Assembly: GCA_039822105.1 (NCBI GenBank)
Contig: JBCBMW010000014.1
Span: 43,308-107,307, forward strand
Length of the DNA: 64,000 nt
DNA from: Parvularcula sp039822105
Lineage (GTDB): Bacteria; Pseudomonadota; Alphaproteobacteria; Caulobacterales; Parvularculaceae
Direction of reading: 5' to 3'
The notes beneath the pieces are model-generated. The model had not been told where the DNA came from. It saw nothing but the letters and a program-made list of their open reading frames with translations, and did no database searches. A program made the position numbers and the translations under genes. This document shows positions 24,247 to 32,956 of this stretch, one piece after another. Numbering within the stretch: the stretch's first letter is position 1; the number at the start of each line of letters is the position of its first letter.

Positions 24247-25623
24247 GTGACTATCCCTGTCCTGATGCCTGCCCTGTCTCCAACCATGGAGGAGGGGACT
24301 CTTGCTAAATGGCTGAAAAAGGAGGGTGACCAGGTCAGCTCCGGCGACATTCTGGCTGAAATCGAGACGGACAAAGCCACGATGGAGGTCGAGGCGATCG
24401 ACGAGGGGACCCTCGGCAAGATCTTGATCTCTGAGGGCACCGAGGGCGTGAAGGTGAACGCGCCGATCGCGGTTATTCTTGAGGACGGGGAAAGCGCCTC
24501 GGACATCGACACCGCCAATCTGGCTGCTGCTCCTGTTGCCGCGGACGCTCCTGTCGAAGCGCCCGCCGCGCAAGAAGCTCCAGTCGCGGCGCCCACCCAG
24601 GCGATCGTCGTGTCGGAACCTGAGCTGCCTGAAGGCACGCCGATGAAAGAGCAGACGGTGCGCGATGCGCTCCGCGATGCGATGGCGGAGGAGATGCGCC
24701 GCGACGACACTGTCTTTGTCATGGGCGAAGAGGTCGCTGAATATCAGGGCGCGTACAAAGTCACGCGTGAGCTCTTGCAAGAGTTCGGCCCGCAGCGAGT
24801 CGTTGATACGCCGATTACGGAGTATGGCTTTGCTGGCGTGGGCGTCGGTGCGGCTTTTGCAGGTCTTCGTCCGATCGTTGAGTTCATGACCTTCAACTTC
24901 GCGATGCAGGCGATCGACCACATCATCAACTCGGCAGCCAAGACACGGTACATGTCGGGTGGCCAGATGGGTTGCCCGATCGTCTTCCGCGGACCGAACG
25001 CTGCGGCCAGCCGTGTGGCGGCCCAGCACAGCCAAGACTACGCCCCGTGGTACGGTCATGTGCCTGGCTTGATCGTGATTGCTCCGTATGCCGCGTCTGA
25101 TGCCAAAGGTCTCTTGAAGGCTGCGATCCGCAACCCCAACCCTGTCGTCTTTTTGGAGCATGAGATGCTCTATGGCGATAAGTTCGATGTGCCGGATCTT
25201 GATGATTACACCCTGCCGATTGGTAAGGCGAAAATCGTTCGTCCGGGTAAGGACGTCACCATCGTCTCCTACGCGCAAGGGATGAAGCGCGCGGTGGAAG
25301 GTGCCGCGCTTCTTGAAAAAGAGGGCATCGATGCGGAGGTCATCGACCTACGGACGATCCGCCCGATGGACCGCGCCACGGTGATTGAGAGCGTGAAGAA
25401 AACGAACCGCCTCGTGACCGTCGAAGAAAGCTGGGCGCCGATGGGTGTCGGCGCTGAGGTCGGTTGGTCCGTGACCGAAGCGGCGTTCGACTATCTCGAC
25501 GCGCCGCCCGCCCGCGTGACCCAAGAGGACGTGCCGCTGCCGTACGCCGCGAATCTAGAGGCCATGAGCCTCCCTGACGCCGAGCGCGTGGTGGCCGCCG
25601 TCAAGAAAGTGCTGTATATCTAG
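24247..25623 (+). CDS. pdhB: Pyruvate dehydrogenase E1 beta subunit with N-terminal lipoyl domain
   Basis: A 458-residue subunit starting at GTG. Residues 1-80 are a lipoyl domain with the modified Lys43 in DKATME, as in other alphaproteobacterial E1-beta proteins; an Ala/Pro/Glu-rich linker (about 95-125) follows, then the transketolase-like E1-beta domain (EQTVRDALRDAMAEEM, VMGEEVAEYQGAYKVT, TPITEYGFAGVGVGAA, VEFMTFNFAMQAID, FRGPNAAASRVAAQHSQ). It acts with E1-alpha to decarboxylate pyruvate with ThDP. The E1-alpha gene pdhA is not in the window; SDR genes precede it instead. Three DUF805 genes separate it from pdhC. Confidence 0.95.
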   Translation: MTIPVLMPALSPTMEEGTLAKWLKKEGDQVSSGDILAEIETDKATMEVEAIDEGTLGKILISEGTEGVKVNAPIAVILEDGESASDIDTANLAAAPVAADAPVEAPAAQEAPVAAPTQAIVVSEPELPEGTPMKEQTVRDALRDAMAEEMRRDDTVFVMGEEVAEYQGAYKVTRELLQEFGPQRVVDTPITEYGFAGVGVGAAFAGLRPIVEFMTFNFAMQAIDHIINSAAKTRYMSGGQMGCPIVFRGPNAAASRVAAQHSQDYAPWYGHVPGLIVIAPYAASDAKGLLKAAIRNPNPVVFLEHEMLYGDKFDVPDLDDYTLPIGKAKIVRPGKDVTIVSYAQGMKRAVEGAALLEKEGIDAEVIDLRTIRPMDRATVIESVKKTNRLVTVEESWAPMGVGAEVGWSVTEAAFDYLDAPPARVTQEDVPLPYAANLEAMSLPDAERVVAAVKKVLYI

Positions 25624-25649
25624 CTCAATACGGAAGGCGTGGGGGCGCT

Positions 25650-26195
25650 ATGTTTCGTTATTTTTTAAGCCCGCATGGTCGGATTGGAAGGTGGGGACAT
25701 TATTATTCGCCTTTGATATCTACTTTATTCATTCCATTTTTTGTTGTTCTATCTTTGGCGTTCTATTCGCTAAAGTCTTTTATTATCATCATGGCTGTTT
25801 TTTATGGACTCAGTTACTATGTATATGTAATAACAAGTATTAAGCGCTATCACGATATTGGCCTGTCTGGTTGGACTCACCTTTATGTGGTTTGTGTTTG
25901 GTTATTGATGCTTGCGTATGGTTCGGTGGGGCTTTTGATTGCAGGTCTTACTGATCCAAAGTTTATGGCAGTGTGGCGAGACTCATCTTTAGCTCTTTAT
26001 CCCAAGGGCGTTGAACTATGGGATATTTTGAGAACCAAACACATCTCCTTCTTTGTTTCCATTATTGGATCATTTGTTGTTCACGTTGGTGAGGCGATTT
26101 ATTTGCTGCTGGCTCCTGGTCAATTTGGAGATAACAAGTACGGATCCGATCCTCGTAGTTTTCGAGGCGGTCATTACGTGAAGGGGCGCGTATGA
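25650..26195 (+). CDS. DUF805-like membrane protein, AT-rich
   Basis: A 181-residue membrane protein beginning MFRYFLSPHGRIGRWGHYY, matching the DUF805 opening (F-x-P-x-GRI-x-R), followed by about four hydrophobic segments and a C-terminal GDNKYGSDPRS, the conserved family tail. The DNA is strikingly AT-rich for this window: by hand count bases 25741-25860 hold 38 G/C in 120, against about 60 % in the flanking genes, and codons such as TTA, ATA and TAT dominate. This suggests recent acquisition of this member. Its stop overlaps the next start (ATGA). Confidence 0.8.
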   Translation: MFRYFLSPHGRIGRWGHYYSPLISTLFIPFFVVLSLAFYSLKSFIIIMAVFYGLSYYVYVITSIKRYHDIGLSGWTHLYVVCVWLLMLAYGSVGLLIAGLTDPKFMAVWRDSSLALYPKGVELWDILRTKHISFFVSIIGSFVVHVGEAIYLLLAPGQFGDNKYGSDPRSFRGGHYVKGRV

Positions 26196-26686
26196 GTGGG
26201 CATAGTTTGGGTATGGTGTTTGATCCGCGGGGGCGGATCACGCGGCGGCTTTTTGTTTGGGATCTGATTATTCCTAATGTTGCTGCCATTATCGCAATCA
26301 TCGTGATTCGCGTCGTGACCGGAGAGTTTGCGCCAGTCGCGGTCGCCATCGTCAGTGTCTTTCTTCTGTGGTCAGCCTATATCGCTGCGCCAATTGCCCG
26401 GTTTCATGATATCGGCATCTCGGGCCGGGTCCATTTGGTGATTTTGGCGGTGGCGGCGCTCTTCACGGTGGTGGGACCCATCGCACCGCCCGGAGAAATG
26501 ATCGGCCGCGTGGGATCGTTCTTTGCCGGGATCGACTTTCAAAATGGCGGCGACCTGCCTCAAGTCGATGGCCGTTCGGCCGGCATAGGTGCGGGCATCG
26601 CTCTCGTCGAAGTGCTGTTTCTCGCCCTTTGGAAGGGCAACAAGGGTGCGAACAAGTACGGCCCTGATCCGCGGGCGAAGGAATGA
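26192..26686 (+). CDS. DUF805-family membrane protein
   Basis: A 164-residue membrane protein with the DUF805 signature FDPRGRITRRLFVWDLI at the start, hydrophobic segments at about 24-45, 50-68 and 83-100, the central PIARFHDIGISGRVHL block (R-x-H-D-x-G-x-S-G of the family) and the tail GANKYGPDPRAKE. GC content is like the chromosome. It is coupled to both neighbours by ATGA overlaps. Function of the family is unknown. Confidence 0.85.
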   Translation: MSGHSLGMVFDPRGRITRRLFVWDLIIPNVAAIIAIIVIRVVTGEFAPVAVAIVSVFLLWSAYIAAPIARFHDIGISGRVHLVILAVAALFTVVGPIAPPGEMIGRVGSFFAGIDFQNGGDLPQVDGRSAGIGAGIALVEVLFLALWKGNKGANKYGPDPRAKE

Positions 26687-27162
26687 CGCCCAAGGACGCT
26701 TTGCATCTCTATTTTGATCCGCGGGGACGGCTGAGCCGCAAAGGCTTGGCGTTGGCCGTTCTTGCGCCGCTCTTTGCGCTCATGCTCGCTGTTGATGCGA
26801 GCAACAGTGCTTTTGTCAGCGCCTTCATCTGGGCACTGATCCTTTGGCCGCTGATGGTGGCCACCCCGTGGAAGAGGCTCCATGACACCGGCCGGACCGG
26901 CAAGTGGAATGCTGTCTTCCTTCTCTTCTATGCGATCGGCTTTGCCTTCTTCCTCGGCGAATATGTTCAGGCGGAGGGCGGCTGGCCCGCACTCTTCGAT
27001 GGACAAGACCCGGTCGCAACCGATGATGATCTCACCGCCAGCGGCCTTGGTGGCTTTTCGACGGTGCTGATCTTCCTCCCCATTCAGCTCTTTTGGCTGT
27101 ATCTCATCCCTGGCACACAAGGCGAAAACCGCTACGGTCCGTCGCCGCTTAAGGAGGCCTAA
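26683..27162 (+). CDS. DUF805-like membrane protein
   Basis: A 159-residue membrane protein: FDPRGRLSRKGLALAVL at the start, four likely membrane segments, the central TPWKRLHDTGRTGKWNA block corresponding to R-x-H-D-x-G, and the tail GENRYGPSPLKEA. It overlaps the preceding gene (ATGA) and ends four bases before the pdhC start, so it is part of the PDH transcript. The three tandem paralogues differ strongly in sequence, so they are not a recent tandem duplication. Confidence 0.83.
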   Translation: MTPKDALHLYFDPRGRLSRKGLALAVLAPLFALMLAVDASNSAFVSAFIWALILWPLMVATPWKRLHDTGRTGKWNAVFLLFYAIGFAFFLGEYVQAEGGWPALFDGQDPVATDDDLTASGLGGFSTVLIFLPIQLFWLYLIPGTQGENRYGPSPLKEA

Positions 27163-27166
27163 CGCC

Positions 27167-28492
27167 ATGCCTATTCCCGTTCTCATGCCCGCTCTGTCGC
27201 CGACGATGGAGGAGGGGACGCTTGCGAAATGGCTCAAGAGCGAAGGCGATGAGGTGACCTCCGGCGACATCATCGCGGAGATCGAGACCGACAAGGCGAC
27301 CATGGAGGTCGAAGCGATCGACGAGGGCAAGCTCGGCAAGATCCTGATCGCCGAAGGCACCGAGGGCGTGAAAGTGAATGCTCCGATCGCTGTCATTCTT
27401 GAGGATGGTGAGAGCGCAGCGGACATCGATGAGGGGAGCCTCGGCGCGGCTCCTACGCCTGCACCAGCTGCAGCTCCGGAACCCGCGCCTGCGGCGGCAG
27501 CGCCCGCTGCTGCGCCGTCCCCCGCGCCAGCGGCTCCTGCGGCAACGCCGGCTACCGCAGCCGCCACCAATGGCGATGCGCGGGTGAAGGCGTCCCCGCT
27601 TGCGAAACGCTTGGCCAAACAAGAGGGTCTCCCGCTCGATGCCATCAAAGGCACGGGTCCCCATGGAAGGGTCGTCAAGCGCGACGTTGAGAAAGCGATG
27701 AAGGAGGGCGTCTCCGCCCCCGCTGTCGCGCCCTCCGCGCCTGCGCCGATGCCTATCGCAGGGGTTGATCCGCGGCTTTACCCAGCGGACACCTACACAG
27801 CGATCAAAAACGACGGTATGCGGAAGGTTATCGCTAAACGGCTGCACCAGAGCTTCAACTCTGAGGTCCCGCACTTCCCTCTCAATATCGACCTCGAGCT
27901 CACGAACCTGCTTGAGGCGCGTGCCCGCATCAATGCCGCCGCACCGCCCAAGGGTGAAGAGGGCCACTACAAGCTCTCCGTCAACGACTTTGTTGTGAAA
28001 GCCTGCGCACAAGCGCTGAAAGCTGTACCGGCCGCCAACGCATCCTATACGGATGAAGCGATCTTGCAGCATCACCACGCCGATATCGGTGTCGCTGTTG
28101 CGATCGATGGTGGCCTTATCACCCCGATTGTTTGGCAGGCGGAGACCAAAGGCCTCCAAACCATTTCAGCTGAGGTGAAAGACCTCGCTGGCCGTGCGCG
28201 GAACAAAAAGCTGAAGCCGGAAGAGTATCAGGGCGGCACGTTCGCGATTTCGAACCTCGGCATGTTCGGTATCAAGAGCTTCGCGTCGATCGTGAACCAA
28301 CCCCACGGCGCGATCCTGTCTGTAGGCACCGGCGAAGAGCGCGTGGTGGTGCGGAACGGTGAGATGGTCATCCGCAACATGATGACTGTGACCCTGACCT
28401 GCGATCACCGCGTCGTCGACGGCGCCGTCGGTGCCGAGTTCCTCGCCAAGCTCAAAACCTTCATCGAAGACCCAGCGACGATGCTGCTTTAA
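27167..28492 (+). CDS. pdhC: Dihydrolipoamide acetyltransferase (PDH E2)
   Basis: A 441-residue E2 core protein. Single lipoyl domain (1-80) with Lys43 in DKATME, nearly identical to that of the E1-beta protein; an Ala/Pro linker (about 90-135); the peripheral subunit-binding domain (VKASPLAKRLAKQEGLPLDAIKG, about 143-180); and the catalytic domain (from about 215) ending with DHRVVDGAVGAEFLAKLK, which carries the active-site His and Asp, then PATMLL. It transfers the acetyl group to CoA and forms the structural core of the complex. It follows the DUF805 genes by four bases. Confidence 0.95.
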   Translation: MPIPVLMPALSPTMEEGTLAKWLKSEGDEVTSGDIIAEIETDKATMEVEAIDEGKLGKILIAEGTEGVKVNAPIAVILEDGESAADIDEGSLGAAPTPAPAAAPEPAPAAAAPAAAPSPAPAAPAATPATAAATNGDARVKASPLAKRLAKQEGLPLDAIKGTGPHGRVVKRDVEKAMKEGVSAPAVAPSAPAPMPIAGVDPRLYPADTYTAIKNDGMRKVIAKRLHQSFNSEVPHFPLNIDLELTNLLEARARINAAAPPKGEEGHYKLSVNDFVVKACAQALKAVPAANASYTDEAILQHHHADIGVAVAIDGGLITPIVWQAETKGLQTISAEVKDLAGRARNKKLKPEEYQGGTFAISNLGMFGIKSFASIVNQPHGAILSVGTGEERVVVRNGEMVIRNMMTVTLTCDHRVVDGAVGAEFLAKLKTFIEDPATMLL

Positions 28493-28720
28493 GTGAAGCG
28501 TCAAGACGAGGAATTTTTACCTTGGGGCGCGGTGATTGCGCTGTTCCCTTTGTTATGGGCACTGATGTTTGCCGCTATCAAGGTCCTTCTTCCAGCGTTC
28601 GGGTTTGCGGCCATTGCGTCCAGCGTACTGGCGCTGATCCTATGCGCAGCGATAAGCTCTCATCCCGTCACCAGGCGGATCGCGGTGAAGGTGTGGGACG
28701 TTCTGACCGATTTGGTTTGA
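28493..28720 (+). CDS. Small two-segment membrane protein
   Basis: A 75-residue protein starting with GTG immediately after the pdhC stop. It has two hydrophobic segments (about 12-32 and 37-55) and no recognised family. The direct abutment to pdhC suggests translational coupling, but the reading frame is short and start evidence is weak, so it may not be expressed. Confidence 0.5.
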   Translation: MKRQDEEFLPWGAVIALFPLLWALMFAAIKVLLPAFGFAAIASSVLALILCAAISSHPVTRRIAVKVWDVLTDLV

Positions 28721-28724
28721 GGTC

Positions 28725-28946
28725 TTAAGCCCGCTGTGGGCGTCGTTTGCGGGCCACAAGCGAGAGATACCGGATCATCTTGCTCGCTGTTCTCGTGAAG
28801 AGAAACGGGAAGATGGCGTGGATGAAGCAGGCGAGACCGCCGCCAATCATCACAAGGCCGATGCGGCCTGCTTGGCCTGCATGCTCGACATAGGTTTCCC
28901 CGACGCTGTCGGGGTGGTCTTTGAAGTAGCGCTCGATGGTGCTCAT
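28725..28946 (-). CDS. DUF6356-family small membrane protein
   Basis: A 73-residue protein preceded by AGGAG at correct spacing. The segment HPDSVGETYVEHAGQAGRIGLVMIGGGLACFIHAIFPFLFTRTASKMI matches the DUF6356 pattern (ETYxxH, central hydrophobic helix, H-x-PxLFxxTAS). One membrane helix is clear. Function unknown; convergent with the PDH operon. Confidence 0.78.
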   Translation of the reverse strand: MSTIERYFKDHPDSVGETYVEHAGQAGRIGLVMIGGGLACFIHAIFPFLFTRTASKMIRYLSLVARKRRPQRA

Positions 28947-29026
28947 GAATCGCTCCTGATAGCCGTTCTTATCAGAGCGTCAGCTTTTCTGCGAGCCAGG
29001 ATCTCTCAACGCTTCGTGGCGGCATG

Positions 29027-29056
29027 AAAAAAGCGGCGCCCGAGGGACGCCGCTTA
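29027..29056 (-). terminator. Rho-independent terminator of glcB
   Basis: On the minus strand an AAGCGGCG/CGCCGCTT stem enclosing a CCC/GGG-rich loop is followed by a TTTTTT tract. It starts about 26 bases after the glcB stop. Confidence 0.85.
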
Positions 29057-29081
29057 CGAAGAGCTATTCTAAAGCCCTTTG

Positions 29082-31232
29082 TTATCCTTGTGCTTTCAGC
29101 TCCAGGCGCGTCGCGTGGAGGAGGGGCTCGGTGTAGCCCGAGGGCTGCTCCGCGCCTTTGAAGATCAGGTCTGACGCCGCGCGGAAGGCGAGGGAGGTGT
29201 CGAAATTCTCCGCCATCGGCCGGTAGGTCGGATCGCCCGCGTTCTGACCATCGACCACGGCAGCCATCCGGCGAAGCGACTCCTCGACCTGCTCTTTCGA
29301 ACAGACATTGTGCTCGAGCCAGTTGGCGAGGTGCTGCGAGCTGATCCGGCAGGTCGCGCGGTCTTCCATCAGGCCGATATCGTTGATGTCGGGTACTTTC
29401 GAACAACCGACGCCATGGTCGACCCAGCGGACGACATAGCCGAGGATGCCTTGGCAGTTGTTGTCGACCTCTTGTTGGATATCGTCCGCACTCCATGTGT
29501 TCGGGCTGCCAAGAGGAACGGTGAGGATGTCGTGCAGGGAAGCACGGTTGCGCGATTTCAACTCGTCCTGGATCTGATCAACATCGATCTTGTGGTAGTG
29601 AAGCGCGTGTAGCGTCGCGCCGGTCGGGGACGGAACCCAGGCGCAGTCTGCGCCGGCCTTCGGGTGGCCGATCTTTTGTTCGATCATCGCAGCCATCAGA
29701 TCCGGCATGGCCCACATGCCCTTGCCGATCTGCGCCCGGCCCTGGAAGCCTGACATCAGGCCATTATCGACATTCCAGTTTTCGTAGGCCGCCATGAACG
29801 GCGCGCCTTTGATCTCCGCCTTGCGCATGAAAGGACCAGCCTTCATCGAGGTGTGGAGCTCATCGCCGGTCCGGTCGAGGAAGCCGGTGTTGATGAAAAT
29901 CACACGATCCTTGGCCTGACGAATGCACTCTTTCAGGTTCACCGTCGTGCGGCGTTCCTCATCCATGATCCCGATTTTCAGGGTCTTGGCAGGCAGGCCC
30001 ACGGCGCTTTCCACATCGGTGAAAAGCTGCACCGCGAAGGCGACCTCTTCCGGCCCATGCATCTTCGGCTTCACAACATAAGTGGAGCCGTGCATCGAGT
30101 TGCGCTTTCCGCCCACGTCGTATTTGGCAAGAAGCCCTGTGACGCAAGCGTCCAGCATGCCTTCGAAAATCTCTTCGCCATTGGGCAAAAGCACGGCCGG
30201 GTTGCGCATCAGATGGCCGACATTGCGGATCAGCATCACGACACGGCCTTTGAGGGCAAGATGTGAGCCGTCAGCGGCTGTGTAGACCCGATCCGGCTCA
30301 AGGCCGCGGCTGACGGTCTGGCCACCCTTTTGGAAACTCGTCGTGAGGTCGCCTTTCACAAGGCCAAGATAGTTGGCGTAGACCTCGGCTTTGTCCTCAC
30401 CATCCACCGCGGCGACCGAGTCTTCGCAGTCCATGATCGTGGTGATCGCGCTTTCGAGGATGATATCAGCCAGACCGGATGGATCGTCTTTGCCGATCGA
30501 ATGGCTGCGATCGATCATCAGCTCTGCATGCAGATTGTTGTTGCGGAGAAGAATGGCGGTGGGTGCGTCCGCTTCGCCTTGGAAGCCTCGGAAGGCGGCA
30601 GGGTCTTTGAGGCCCTGGGCGCCGTCGCCGAGATCAGCGACCAAGGCGCCGTTTTCGACACGGTAGCCTGTCACCTGATCATGTGCGCCGCTGGCGAGCG
30701 GGAAGTGCTCGTCGAGAAACGCTTTGGCAAAGGCGATGACCTTGGCGCCGCGCACGGGGTTGTAGCCGCCGCCTTTTTCCGCGCCGCCATCCTCTGCGAT
30801 CGCGTCCGTGCCGTAGAGCGCATCATAAAGGCTGCCCCAGCGCGCATTGGCGGCGTTGAGGGCGTAGCGCGCGTTCTTCACCGGAACGACAAGCTGCGGG
30901 CCCGAGATTTGCGAGATTTCAGGGTCAATGCCCGTGGTTTCGATCGAGAAATCGGGGCCTTCGGGGACGATATAGCCGATCTCGCGCAGGAACGCCTCTT
31001 GCGCCTCAGGGCCTTTGTCGCCACCCTCCGCATACCAATCATCGATCTGCGTCTGCAGCGCCTCGCGCTTATCGAGCAGCGCCTGGTTGGTCGCGGTATG
31101 CTGGTCAGCGATTTTGGCAACGGCCCGCCAAAAGTCCTCGGCCGTCATGCCCGCGCCGGTCGCGGCCCCTTCGATAAAATCGAAAAGCGGTTGGGAAACA
31201 GAAAGACCGGCGATCGGCACATAATCGGACAT
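29082..31232 (-). CDS. glcB: Malate synthase G
   Basis: A 716-residue monomeric malate synthase, the usual length of isoform G. It condenses glyoxylate with acetyl-CoA in the glyoxylate bypass. Blocks seen: MDCEDSVAAVDGEDKAEVY, GSTYVVKPKMHGPEEVAFA, KIGIMDEERRTTVNLKECI, NTGFLDRTGDELHTSMKAGPF, and GADCAWVPSPTGATLHALHYH. It is preceded by a plain promoter region and followed by a good terminator, so it is monocistronic. Isocitrate lyase is not in the window. Confidence 0.96.
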   Translation of the reverse strand: MSDYVPIAGLSVSQPLFDFIEGAATGAGMTAEDFWRAVAKIADQHTATNQALLDKREALQTQIDDWYAEGGDKGPEAQEAFLREIGYIVPEGPDFSIETTGIDPEISQISGPQLVVPVKNARYALNAANARWGSLYDALYGTDAIAEDGGAEKGGGYNPVRGAKVIAFAKAFLDEHFPLASGAHDQVTGYRVENGALVADLGDGAQGLKDPAAFRGFQGEADAPTAILLRNNNLHAELMIDRSHSIGKDDPSGLADIILESAITTIMDCEDSVAAVDGEDKAEVYANYLGLVKGDLTTSFQKGGQTVSRGLEPDRVYTAADGSHLALKGRVVMLIRNVGHLMRNPAVLLPNGEEIFEGMLDACVTGLLAKYDVGGKRNSMHGSTYVVKPKMHGPEEVAFAVQLFTDVESAVGLPAKTLKIGIMDEERRTTVNLKECIRQAKDRVIFINTGFLDRTGDELHTSMKAGPFMRKAEIKGAPFMAAYENWNVDNGLMSGFQGRAQIGKGMWAMPDLMAAMIEQKIGHPKAGADCAWVPSPTGATLHALHYHKIDVDQIQDELKSRNRASLHDILTVPLGSPNTWSADDIQQEVDNNCQGILGYVVRWVDHGVGCSKVPDINDIGLMEDRATCRISSQHLANWLEHNVCSKEQVEESLRRMAAVVDGQNAGDPTYRPMAENFDTSLAFRAASDLIFKGAEQPSGYTEPLLHATRLELKAQG

Positions 31233-31292
31233 AGAGGACCTCGAAACTAGCTCGGCCGCAGCTAGCGGACCGGGTCCTTTATGTCCAAGGGT

Positions 31293-32240
31293 CTACTTGC
31301 CGCCGAAGGCTGCAAGGGCCGCGGGGGCGATTTCGTCGCCTCTTTCTTGGACGAAATGGCCGCCGCCTTTGATGATCAGGGCCTCGGGGCAGCCTTTGAT
31401 GCGGCTGCGCAGGAGCTCCATGGTTTGAGGGCCGAGGACGGGGTCGGCTTCGCCCACCGCCATAAAGCTCTCGCCTTCCCAATTCGCCCAAAACTCCACT
31501 GCACGCTGATGGATGGCATAGCCGTCCATGTCCGTTCGCCATGGAACAAGGGTCGGGAACACGAGCGCGCCAGCCTGATAGGTCTCGTCGGGGAAGGGCG
31601 CGTCATAGGCGGCGACCTCTTCGGGGCTAAGCTCCGCGCCGCAGCCACGCGCGATCAACTTGCCGCACTCCATCGAAGGCTTGCTTTGCGAGAAGGCATG
31701 CCAAGCGCCAAAGCCGGTTTGCGGCATCGATCCCTCTGGCCGATCGAAGACGTCAGCCGCGACCGCGGACGCCTCTGGCTCGGTCACCAGCGCCGTGTTC
31801 ATCACGATGAGGCGTTTGTATCGCTCCGGTGCTTCAAGAGGCAGCGTGAGACCAAGGATGCCGCCCCAGTCTTGAACGACGAGCGTCACGTTTTGGAGGT
31901 CGAGCTTCTCCACCAGCGCAAGAAGCGCGTTGCGGTGGAAGGTGACGGTGTAGTCCTCGCGCCGCACAGGTTTGTCGGACCGGCCGAAGCCATAAAGATC
32001 CGGCGCCACGCAGCGGCCACCGGCCTTCAAAAAATGCGGGATCATCTTCCGGTAGAGGTACGACCAACTCGGCTCACCGTGCAGGCACAGGAACACCGGC
32101 GCGTCCTTGGGCCCCTCGTCGATGACCGCCATGCGAAGACCTTCATACCCCGGAAGATCGTCGTGGTAGGTGGGTTGATAGGGAAAGCCCGGCAGGTTCG
32201 TGAACCGTTCATCCGGGGTGCGAAGCGCTTTGATCGCCAT
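31293..32240 (-). CDS. Haloalkane dehalogenase, HLD-I (DhlA-like)
   Basis: A 315-residue alpha/beta hydrolase. The N-terminus LRTPDERFTNLPGFPYQPTY and HGEPSWSYLYRK (oxyanion region, 54-65) are typical of subfamily I haloalkane dehalogenases. The nucleophile is Asp124 in VVQDWGG, with Trp125 as first halide-stabilising residue; Trp180 in the cap (FGAWHAF) matches DhlA Trp175; the acid is Asp266 (GEADPVLG) and the base His295 (GGGHFVQE). Numbering matches DhlA closely. The enzyme should hydrolyse C-halogen bonds, but the substrate range cannot be predicted. No haloacid dehalogenase or alcohol dehydrogenase gene lies beside it. Confidence 0.88.
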   Translation of the reverse strand: MAIKALRTPDERFTNLPGFPYQPTYHDDLPGYEGLRMAVIDEGPKDAPVFLCLHGEPSWSYLYRKMIPHFLKAGGRCVAPDLYGFGRSDKPVRREDYTVTFHRNALLALVEKLDLQNVTLVVQDWGGILGLTLPLEAPERYKRLIVMNTALVTEPEASAVAADVFDRPEGSMPQTGFGAWHAFSQSKPSMECGKLIARGCGAELSPEEVAAYDAPFPDETYQAGALVFPTLVPWRTDMDGYAIHQRAVEFWANWEGESFMAVGEADPVLGPQTMELLRSRIKGCPEALIIKGGGHFVQERGDEIAPAALAAFGGK

Positions 32241-32340
32241 CGTCTTGTCTCCTCAGTTTGGGCGAAGCCTAAACCTCTTGGCTGTCTTGGCCAGACCTTG
32301 CCGCACTTGCGCAGATGCTGGTGAGGGCTAGGTCGTGTCG

Positions 32341-32589
32341 ATGGATGAACGGGACGCGATCATGATGCTGCTTGGCCAACGTGGCCCAGAGCGGTCGATC
32401 TGCCCCTCCGAGGCGGCTCGGCTTGTCCTCGGTGAGGACGGCTGGCGGGAGGCTATGGAGCCGGTACGCGAGGCGGGCCGTGCTTTGGCGGCTGAGGGGC
32501 TGATCCTGGTGACGCAAAAGGGATCAGCGGTGGACCCTGCGACCGCGCGCGGGCCCATCAGGTACAGATTGCGAGAGACGAATGACTGA
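32341..32589 (+). CDS. DUF3253 domain protein
   Basis: An 82-residue protein with the DUF3253 winged-helix-like pattern: ICPSEAARLVLGEDGWREAMEPVREAGRALAAEGLI, then VTQKGSAVDPATARGPIRYRL. The ATG at 32341 has a better-placed AGGT than the in-frame GTG at 32335. Function unknown. It overlaps the next gene by eight bases. Confidence 0.83.
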   Translation: MDERDAIMMLLGQRGPERSICPSEAARLVLGEDGWREAMEPVREAGRALAAEGLILVTQKGSAVDPATARGPIRYRLRETND

Positions 32590-32926
32590 AACCATGACCG
32601 TTGACACCCGGCTTGCCACCTATGGGACGCTGGCGCCGGGGCAGGTGAACGAACGTGTGCTGGCGCAGCTTGAGGGCCGCTGGCTCCGCGGTGTGGTGCG
32701 TGGCCGCTTGATCGAAGCTGGTTGGGGTGCGGAGCATGGCTGCCCTGGCATGAGACCCGACGCCAACGGCGATGAGATTGAAGTCCATCTCTTTGAATCC
32801 GCGGAGTTGCCGCAGCACTGGCGCCGGCTCGATGCCTTCGAAGGGCCGGGCTATGAGCGGATCCCGATTCTCGTGTTGACCGACGAGGGTGAGATTGAGG
32901 CTTCGATTTACGCGCTGAAGCCCTAA
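32582..32926 (+). CDS. Gamma-glutamylcyclotransferase-like (AIG2/GGCT) protein
   Basis: A 114-residue member of the GGCT/AIG2 fold: LATYGTLAPGQVNE at the start corresponds to the YGSL substrate-binding loop, and the acidic catalytic position is likely Glu in LDAFEGPGYER. Related enzymes cyclise gamma-glutamyl amines or dipeptides. Substrate unknown. It overlaps the DUF3253 gene and precedes the IMPase-like gene by 30 bases, forming a small operon. Confidence 0.83.
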   Translation: MTETMTVDTRLATYGTLAPGQVNERVLAQLEGRWLRGVVRGRLIEAGWGAEHGCPGMRPDANGDEIEVHLFESAELPQHWRRLDAFEGPGYERIPILVLTDEGEIEASIYALKP

Positions 32927-32956
32927 ATCATCGAAGAGCTCAACCGCGAGACGGTC

